From assembly GCA_964016985.1 (NCBI GenBank), contig OZ024823.1, positions 42,194,264-42,258,263 on the forward strand: 64,000 nt of DNA, read 5' to 3'. The notes below the pieces were generated by a model. The model ran no database searches. It was not told where the DNA came from and saw only the letters and a list, made by a program, of their open reading frames with translations. This document shows positions 57,385 through 64,000 of the stretch, piece after piece. The stretch comes from Anodontia alba (lineage: Eukaryota; Mollusca; Bivalvia; Lucinida; Lucinidae). The number at the start of each line of letters is the position of its first letter. Position 1 is the stretch's first letter. A program made the position numbers and the translations under genes.

Positions 57385-60300
57385 CTGTAAAAATAAAAGC
57401 CCATGAAAATCTATCCTAGATTCTCTCATTTATATAAATGATCCACTTTATGGAGTATGGGAACTCAAGACATACAGTCGACTCTCATTATCTCAAAAGT
57501 CCAAGAGACTCTCTGAAATATTTCAAATATCCATACCTCGACATATCAGATTTGCAGAATTGAGGAAAAATTAAATCCATCAATGACATTTCACAAATGA
57601 ATATGTAATTTGTCTCCTGAAGCTAGAGATATATTGAAAATATTGTGGAAAAGAGGAGAAATTGCTCCTCAGGAGTAATTTCTCCTCTTTTCCATAATAT
57701 TTTGGTGCCCGGTTAGATTTCCATGTTCAAACAGGGACCAGATTTTCACTTCGAGATAAGCCGTTATTCGAGATAAGGGAAATCGAGATAACAAGAGTCG
57801 ACTGTATATGGAAAGCAAAGGCCCAAATTAGCCTGTCTATTCTTACAATCTAATGCAGCTCCAGATCCCAATCTGATAAAGCCACATTTTTCAACTGAAC
57901 AGTGTTATTTTCTTATTTCTTTGATTTGATTAGGAGTTTTATGGCACACATCACGAAAAAATACCTATATAATTTTGACCCCCTTAAACCCCACTTTTAT
58001 ATAGTAAAACTGGGGTTTACAGGGGTATACATTATTTTTCTTATTTCTGCTCAAAATCATAGATTGTGGGTACTTGTTAGAACTGCCTCGCCGAGGCAGT
58101 TCTAACGAGTACCCACAATCTATGTTTTGAGCAGAAATATGAAAAAAAAATATTAGAATTATTATCTGAAAACTTTCAGTTTTTGGTGGTGAAATTTTCA
58201 GTTTATTTGAATAAGTGTGTTTTCAGCTATGCTGAACTGATTTTGATTTTTATCCAATACAGCTAAAAGGAAGGCATTGAGAAATACATCTGACCTGTTT
58301 GTTTTTATAAGTTCATCTAAGTCATCACCATATGTATCTTTGTCCTTATTCCGAGTTGGTCTGTAGATGTTACTGGCTGCATCTTTGTCTGCTCGCCAAG
58401 GCTTGTCATACACATTGTATGCTTCATCGTCTCCAAAACCACTGTCCATACCCTGTAAAATATTAACCCATGTCATGCTGAATAAATTAAGATACCACGC
58501 CCACTTCTAGTTGTCAGCCAATGAGATTACTTGATCTTAATTGTTGGAACCAATTCATATACTAAAAGAGCCAGCACATAACAAAACCTACAATAAGACC
58601 ACTTTGATCATCAAAGACTCAGATCAGCCTGTATATCCACCCAGTATAGCAAGGTTTCTTGTTCATCCTTCTTTGGATAGCCAGGAGGCGAAGACTGATC
58701 AGACTGCATGGATGCATAGGTGATCTAAGTCTTCTCTGGTTCCACAGTCTTATTGTAGGTTTGTCGAGTGTTGGCTCAAATGGCAAACAGTGCAGTTCCA
58801 GATCAGTTGGCTTCTGCAGAGTCTGCCAAATAGGTGCTGCATACTCCAACTGGGGATGCACCAGTATTTTGTATGCAGCCGACCTGGGCCCAGTTGTTCA
58901 AAGCGTCATTAGCTTAACAAGCTCATTAAGGGTCATTTCGTTAACTGTTTTAGCAGATTCAATTTACAATATTATGATATTTTTTGCATATCACTCGATG
59001 TAAATTTTGACAAATTGTTAACTAACGACATCGTAAGTTTTGAACAACTGGGTCCTGGTCTTTATGTGCCAGTCAAGTTTCCCAATCTCAGTTATCTGTG
59101 ATTACAATACCAAGGTATCTGGCTCACTCAATTCATTCTGCAGCATCTAATCTGGGTCTACATTGTTTGCCAATATCCCTTTTATTGGGCACTAGGCATA
59201 AATGGGTTAAAATTTATTTGTTTGGGGAAGATGCCTTGTCACTCTAATGGAATGGCATTTGGTGACACTAGATTTCATCTACCAATCAGCTTCAGAATGC
59301 CTGAAGCTGTTATGGCCTTGTTGCAAGGTGCGGTAATCTTATCTTGAATGGACATTCCTTTAAAGAACACAGACATCTGTGAGCATGAAATGAAAACCTG
59401 ATATTATCCTTCAGATCATTATGAAAATTAGAAACAGGAGTGGTCCCAGGACTGAGCTTTAATAGCCTTCAGTTAAAACTGGGACAGGATATGAGGCTTT
59501 GCCATCTGAAACTACATGTAACTGTGCTGTAATGCAAGATAATGTTCCTTTAATGCTGTGTACCCAGGAAATCAGGACCCAGTTGTTAACTTTAGCTGAT
59601 AGCTAAATTGACGTTAAAATTTCTATCTTGAAATATGGCAAATACATTGATATTTGCTGAAAAATGTGAGTAGCTAAGCTACTCACATTTTAGCAGCAAA
59701 AATATTGATGTATTTGAAAATACCTTAGCTACAACAGTTAACGAGTTTGTCATTAACCCTTGTCATGCTGAATAAATTAAGATGCCAGGCCCACATGTAA
59801 TTTTCAGCCAATCAGATTACTTGATCAAGATTGTTGATATAAATTCACATACTTAATGTCAAACAGTGCAGATCCAGATCAGTTGGCTTCTTCAGAAGCC
59901 AAATGATCTGGATCTACACTGTTTGCAAAACAGGGTATATCCGGGTTCAGCAGGACAAGGGTTAATGAGCTAGTTGAGCTAACAATGCTTTGAACAACTG
60001 GGCCCAGAACATCCTGTGCATCCACACAGTCTGATTCACTGTCCACCCGACAAAGACTTGGACCACTTCCTACTCACAGAGATCACTGCAGCTCAGTTGT
60101 ATCCTGGGAATTCCAATCCGGTTTTAAGTCTGCACTGTTAACATAATGCAATCTTGAAGCTATGGTATTGAGAGACTCAGGTATTATGAAAAGAGCTTTT
60201 TAATGCTTAGCATGCTGGGCAAAAGTACAACAGATGATATTTTGAAACATTTTTTCTTATTTTTCCTCAAAAATAGGCCTCTAAACAGACAATTTGCATG

Positions 60301-63300
60301 AAATGTCCAAGCCTATTTTCTGGGAAAAATAAGAACAATCTCACCAATTTGCCATCTGCTGAAATTGCCACTGAGTGGTAAAGGTTAATTATTATTCAAC
60401 ATTTTTTCCATGAAGCATATTGTTTTCCCTTCAGCATTTGACCAAAACTATGAGAAAATTCCTACCTTGGACTGATTAAACAACCTCTGATCAAACTGTT
60501 CTTGTTGAGCTGCCCCAGTGTTTGGTAAACCTAAAGCTATCTTTTCACTGATATCTCTGTCTCTTTCTTTTTGTAATCGAGATCTGAAAGAAAAAAAAAA
60601 AATCAAAATGTGTAACAATATTACCCTGCACACTATCGTGTGGCAGGGTATAAAAAAATAAAATGTCTATTGAAGGTGCATTTTTGCAAATCTACAAGCT
60701 TTGTACCTTGGTTTGATGACAATGAGCATCAGATGATGGTCTGGGCCCAGTTGTTCAAAACATTGTTAGCTTAACAAGCTCTTTAGTGGCCAAAATGTTA
60801 ACTGTTCTAGTAAGTACAATATCTAATTCACAGGTATTTTTGCTGAAAAAATGTGAGCTACTCCCATTTTTTTCAGTAAAAATATTAGCGTATATGCCAT
60901 ATTTAATAATCAAATTTTAAAGATACATTAACTGAACATCGTTAGTTTCGAACAACTGGGCCCTGGTGTTAAAAGTCCCTTTCAACATTATTTATGTCAT
61001 ATCAAGATGATATAAGGATAAAAATGAAAGACTCTGTGCAATAAAGCACTGTGCTTAATTCCACCTCCAGTGGGATCTCTTACCTTGGACCCAACCACCA
61101 TCTTTTCCACAAGGCCCTATGGATCAGGGTATACAGTGGTGCAGTGAACCCTCGTTACAACGACATAATTTGTTCCCAAAGATGTTGCCATTATATTTTG
61201 CTGTTGTAAAAAATCCTTAATGGACAAAATTATATGTAAGAAAGGTATTGTATTGTTCTTATTTCCTCACAGAACATATGTTTTGGATATTTGTTAGAAT
61301 CCCCTCGCTGAGGCAATTCTAACAAATATCCACAATATATGTTTCTTTAAAGTATTAAATGCAATATTCTTGCATGATTTGTGACTAATTGTTACCGCTT
61401 AAGCGACTGTTTTGTGTGACAGTGAAATTGTCATTAAAACGAATTTTGTCGTCATATCGAGTGTCGGTATAAAGAGGGTGTCTGTATTGCACATTTGCAG
61501 CACATGGGCAAGGTATGCAGCAAATCTGGGCCATGGACAAAAAGTAACTCCCAAACTCCACACTGTCCTCTGAGCCTCAGAAATTTTGGCTCATTTTTCT
61601 TATTTCTCCACAAAATACCAATGTTGTAGGTACTCACTGAAGTGCCTCAGCGTGGAGAAAATTACACCAAATTTTTTTCCGAATACCCCATTGTTGGATA
61701 ATGATAATATTTTACTGAATGAATTACATGGTCCAACCTCTGTTATAAACTAAAGTTATAAAATATCAATCAATGTCTGTGATGGAGTAACAGTTATCTT
61801 TGTAATACACCATAAAACAATCTTCAGTTTTCTATCAAGCTTGACGAATGGCAAGTTTGGCGATCATAGCTCCCGATAAAGCACTTCTTTCAGCAAAAAA
61901 ATATGTACCAATATTTTTTTTTTTATTTCTCCACAAAAACATATGTTGCAGATACTCATTTGAAGCGCCTTGGCCAGGCTACTAATGAGTGCCAACGTGT
62001 TTTCATAGAGAATTAAAAAAATTATTATGCATTATTCCCTCTTTTCTGGAGACATAATGTATTTTTTCTTCTTGACATAAAAACTTTGTGTATTTTGCCA
62101 ATGCCACCCTTTTCTTTTATGGTTAACTTTCTGATCTTGAACCCTGGTTATTATATTTCTCTGGTTTGTTATGTTACACAGTGGTTTTATATGCTCTAAG
62201 TTGGTGGGCTGGACTGAATGAGGCATTCCTGTCAGCAAATACTTCAGACCCGGTATTAAAAAGTGTTACTGACTGCAACTATGCATAAGATGAAGATAGA
62301 ATCAATTGGTTAAGAACATTAGTGTGGGCTGGAAAGCCAGAATCAATATGACAGAAAGAATGCATTTCAAAACTGCCTGTAATTCTACCTTTTATCAGGT
62401 GCTGCTCTAGCCAAATTTCTGTCTCGCTGTCTATCTTTGTGTCTTTCTCGTCTCAATGCATCCCTTTCTGCTGCCTCATCATCTTTGTCTGAAAATATAC
62501 CATGAAAACATACCACGTAATATGTACCTGGTCCTACAGAGGACTTGTTCAGGAGTATTATGTGATAATTGTGGGATAATTTTCTCCAGCTCCCCATAAA
62601 AAAATAGTCTCAGAATTGTCATCAAATACTCCTCCTCCACAGGTCCATGATACCATGATTACCATAAATACTCACAAGCTTTTTAAATACCTTTCCCTAC
62701 TTACCCTAAAATTTGAACAAGCCCATAAGAAAATGTGAAGAAGCATCTTAAAAGTGCTAGTTAGATTACAAACATTCTAGATACTGATCAAACTGATCCT
62801 TCCCTCTGATATAAAGCAGTTAAAATCAAATCAGACTGAACATTAGATTTTGTTTGTGTTGATATTTTTCGGCCGTCAACATAATGGGGTAGTAATGTCA
62901 AGTGCGGTCAGTTTACCTAACCACACTTTTACTGGGCAGGTTTAGTTCACTAAGAGTTTAATTAGTAGTGTGCACATTCTTTTGCCAGAAACTGACCATA
63001 GCCTTTCTTGAACAATAGATTTAAATCTGACAGATTTTAAGACAGCTTTGTAACAAAATATTTCTTGGCAGTATTTATATTCAGTATGTCATAGCTCCAG
63101 GTAAGGCACCTTTTTTCCAGCTGAAAAGTATTGATATTTTTCTAACTTCACCATGAACACATGTTATAGTACTCATCAGGAACACCTCAGTGAGGCATTT
63201 CTAATGAGGACCTTACATCACCCGGGCGTCTGATATTGGTTTACAGCTGGGCAAGGCTTGCTATCCTTGTAGCAGGTAGTGGCGGGGGGGAGGGGGGGGT

Positions 63301-63726
63301 GGGGGGGGGATGTTTTTATTTCTTTTGTTTCTTCCCTGTCATTCCTGTTCCTCTTTCTTCCCTGTCCCTCTCTTTCATCTCCTCTACTATCTCTTCTACC
63401 TCTCTTCTCCCTTTCTCTGGGAGACGACATAAAATGACCCACAAGAGTTGACCTGCCGTTAAACCCCAACAAAATCAATCTAATGAGTAACCACAACGTA
63501 TGTTTTTGTAGAAAACTAAGAAAAATATTTTGTGGATACTCTTGTGATCTGGCGCTATGGACAAGGTATGAACAAGACAGTTTTGCTTACCATCTGCTCT
63601 TCTTATTCCTGCTCTCTCCTCTCTGGCTTTCATTGCTAATGCCCTGAGATTTTCTTCCTTCTTTTCTTTCTCTCTTTGTGCCATTTTCTGTTCTATCTGG
63701 GCTCTCGTTTCTACTGCTTCACGAGC
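57189..63726 (-). CDS. SNW1: SNW domain-containing protein 1 (SKIP/Bx42), C-terminal part, five exons
   Basis: SNW1 is a nuclear protein of the activated spliceosome and a transcription coactivator (yeast Prp45, fly Bx42). Joined exons are 63591-63726, 62389-62488, 60466-60583, 58295-58452 and 57189-57384, on the minus strand. They total 708 nt, giving 235 residues and a stop. All introns are GT-AG and the phases agree (1, 2, 0, 2). Hallmarks in order are a charged Lys/Glu/Arg helix (AREAVETRAQIEQKMAQREK), NLARAAPDKR, RDISEKIALGLPN, FDQRLFNQSKGMDSGFG, IYRPTRNKDKDTYGDDLD, RFVPDKGFTGAD, GPVQFE, EDPFGLDKFL and a basic KKRRE tail. From memory the human protein has about 536 residues, so roughly the last 44% is here. 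The N-terminal exons must lie beyond the right edge. I see no frameshift or stop, so the gene looks intact. Confidence 0.96.
57473..57805 (+). mobile_element. F6 MITE in the last SNW1 intron
   Basis: Complete copy with TA at both ends, from TACAGTCGACTCTCATTATC to AAGAGTCGACTGTA. The hairpin GTGGAAAAGAGGAGAAATTG and its complement are at about 57643-57700. Confidence 0.82.
57949..58230 (-). mobile_element. F1 hairpin element (copy j) in the last SNW1 intron
   Basis: Left end CATCACGAAAAAATACC; the right end has decayed to GTGTGTTTTCAGCTATG. The core keeps a near-perfect palindrome (GGGTACTTGTTAGAACTGCC / GGCAGTTCTAACGAGTACCC). It ends about 64 nt from the donor of the 58295-58452 exon. Confidence 0.82.
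58295..58452 (-). CDS. SNW1: SNW1 exon: GMDSGFGDDEAYNVYDKPW to IKTNR
   Basis: The acceptor is TTAATATTTTACAG and the donor is GTCAGA. The exon starts in phase 0 with Gly and ends with AG of the Arg in IKTNR. The motifs YNVYDKPWR, NIYRPTRNKDKDTYGDDLDE and IKTNR are strongly conserved in SNW1. A piggyBac-like MITE begins 10 nt upstream of the acceptor, and the end of an F1 hairpin MITE lies about 64 nt past the donor, so this exon is closely sandwiched by transposon DNA. Confidence 0.95.
58463..58820 (+). mobile_element. F2 MITE at a SNW1 splice acceptor, split by an F11 insertion
   Basis: It starts with TTAACCCATGTCATGCTGAA, matching the left 100 bp of other F2 copies. An F11 element (58568-58778) interrupts it, after which the core GGCAAACAGTGCAGTTCCAG resumes. 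The second hairpin arm and right end are lost. Its TTAA begins 11 nt from the first exon base (58452). Confidence 0.78.
58568..58778 (+). mobile_element. F11 MITE nested in F2
   Basis: Ends GAGCCAGCACATAACAAAAC and TTGTCGAGTGTTGGCTC match the 37945-38180 element with many substitutions. Inner arms include AAAGACTCAGATCAGCCTG. It is more diverged than the copy at 37945. Confidence 0.7.
58887..59054 (-). mobile_element. F4 MITE, hairpin reduced
   Basis: Ends GGCCCAGTTGTTCAAAGCG and TTTGAACAACTGGGTC, flanked by CTG on both sides. The central GTGAGTAGC hairpin is deleted. Inside a SNW1 intron. Confidence 0.78.
59576..60004 (+). mobile_element. F4 MITE with an F2 MITE nested inside
   Basis: Outer ends GACCCAGTTGTTAACTTTAG and GCTTTGAACAACTGGGCC, flanked by CAG on both sides (59573-59575, 60005-60007). 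The hairpin ATGTGAGTAGCTAAGCTACT CACAT is present. The F2 element sits at 59753-59965 in its right arm. Confidence 0.82.
59753..59965 (+). mobile_element. F2 piggyBac-like MITE, complete, nested
   Basis: TTAA on both sides with ends CCCTTGTCATGCTGAATA and GTTCAGCAGGACAAGGG. Interrupting a known F4 sequence, it gives the clearest boundary and confirms the TTAA duplication (CATTAA | ... | TTAATGAGC). The clan A hairpin is nearly perfect. Confidence 0.88.
60198..60387 (+). mobile_element. F5 hairpin MITE in a SNW1 intron
   Basis: Ends TTAATGCTTAGCATGCTGGG and GGTAAAGGTTAA. The core is AATAGGCCTCTAAACAGACA, ATTTGCATGAAATGTCCAAG, CCTATTTTCTGGGAAAAATA; one arm is shortened. Confidence 0.7.
60466..60583 (-). 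CDS. SNW1: SNW1 exon: RDISEKIALGLPN to FNQSK
   Basis: The acceptor is a long T-tract followed by CTTTCAG, and the donor is GTAGGA. The exon starts in phase 2 and ends exactly after the Lys codon of FDQRLFNQSK. The RDIS-x-IALG and FDQRLFNQSK motifs are diagnostic of SNW1. The downstream intron begins 78 nt from an F5 hairpin MITE (60198-60387). Confidence 0.95.
60744..60962 (-). mobile_element. F4 PIF/Harbinger-like MITE in a SNW1 intron
   Basis: Ends GGCCCAGTTGTTCAAAAC and GTTTCGAACAACTGGGCC with CTG on both sides (60741-60743, 60963-60965). The hairpin is shortened to AAAAATGTGAGCTACTCCCATTTTT-like sequence. Confidence 0.8.
61141..61486 (+). mobile_element. F7 MITE in a SNW1 intron
   Basis: Starts GCAGTGAACCCTCGTTACAA, CGACA and ends GTCGGTATAAAGAGGGTGTC, TGTA. 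The core GGATATTTGTTAGAATCCCC pairs with GAGGCAATTCTAACAAATATCC (shown from its ends). Confidence 0.75.
62389..62488 (-). CDS. SNW1: SNW1 exon: DKDDEAAERDALRRER to RAAPDKR
   Basis: The acceptor is TATATTTTCAG and the donor is GTAGAA. The exon starts in phase 1 (completing the Asp codon) and ends with AG of an Arg codon. It encodes the Arg/Asp/Glu-rich stretch and the conserved NLARAAPDKR motif. The flanking introns are 1102 bp (62489-63590) and 1805 bp (60584-62388). Confidence 0.95.
62849..63012 (-). mobile_element. SINE-A tail half in a SNW1 intron (copy 7)
   Basis: Has TTTGTTTGTGTTGATATTTT, GTGCGGTCAGTTTACCTAAC and TTTTGCCAGAAACTGACCAT, but the tRNA-like head is missing. It is the most diverged of the seven copies. 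Confidence 0.75.
63282..63310 (+). repeat. G-rich tract in a SNW1 intron
   Basis: GGCGGGGGGGAGGGGGGGGT followed by another G-run. On the transcribed RNA (minus strand) it is a C-tract. Confidence 0.8.
63591..63726 (-). CDS. SNW1: SNW1 exon (first in window): charged helical segment
   Basis: The acceptor is a TTTTTCAG tract ending at 63727 and the donor is GTAAGC starting at 63590. The exon begins in phase 0 with AREAVETRAQIEQKMAQREK and runs to GIRRAD plus one base of the next Asp codon. It is almost entirely charged (Glu, Lys, Arg), which predicts a long single helix. This matches the segment of animal SNW1 proteins that follows the SNW domain. The preceding exons are not in the window. Confidence 0.95.
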
Positions 63727-64000
63727 CTGAAAAACAAATACTACATACACACACAGTGATAAGAACAGTTCTAATCTCAATGCATTGTGTGATCAAAGCT
63801 TTCAGTGTTTTTCATCTATCTCAAGTGCTCAAAAAAAAAAATTTTGTTATAAACTCAGTCTGATGATGATGATTTTGTGTCTAAAATCCCTTTCAACATT
63901 ATTTAAGTCATATTGAGACAATGAAAAAGTGATAATAAAACGCTCCATGCAATTAGGTCATGAGCTGAATTCAATCTTCAGCGGGATATGAACCTTGGAT

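Overview
The window is nuclear DNA of an animal, most probably a bivalve mollusc. It is AT-rich, its one real gene is split by GT-AG introns, and almost everything else is short interspersed repeats, minisatellites and satellite arrays. The bivalve call rests on the style of the repeats (a MITE whose one frame reads AHDKTNKMACAPSEDSDQP, hairpin MITEs, tRNA-derived SINEs, arrays ending in GTTATCTCCC) and is an inference. No bacterial, plasmid or phage gene organisation is present.

The only gene I can support is the 3' part of SNW1 (SKIP, Bx42, Prp45), on the minus strand at 57189-63726. Five exons with matching phases encode the last 235 residues and the stop; the earlier exons, including most of the SNW domain, lie beyond position 64000. 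The introns are full of MITEs. One MITE sits only 10 nt from a splice acceptor.

Region by region: 1-16 kb is a mosaic of hairpin MITEs and two tRNA-derived SINEs. 16.5-17.8 kb is a 43-bp minisatellite hit by two hairpin elements. 18.9-22 kb is a ~240-bp satellite with a three-unit higher-order repeat. 24.8-25.6 kb and 28.3-30.4 kb are ~190-bp and ~165-bp tandem arrays. 34 kb is a 171-bp array rich in AACGTT. 38.5-50.3 kb is a locus present in four tandem, unequally eroded copies; two of them carry a 51-bp minisatellite with repeated TGACGTCA sites. A mariner transposase fragment lies at 45.5-45.9 kb. 51-57 kb is MITE-rich spacer, followed by SNW1.

The most unusual signal is a set of non-autonomous elements with long, near-perfect central palindromes. 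I named about a dozen families by their ends (F1-F13). Several with different ends, and different target-site duplications (TTAA, CWG, TA or none), share the same palindromic core. Two core types recur: clan A (GCAAACAGTGTAGA...CAGATCAG) and clan B (GGGTACTCRTTAGAANCRCCTC). In some copies the two arms have changed together. Paralogous empty sites inside the window show that family F1 inserts without a target-site duplication.
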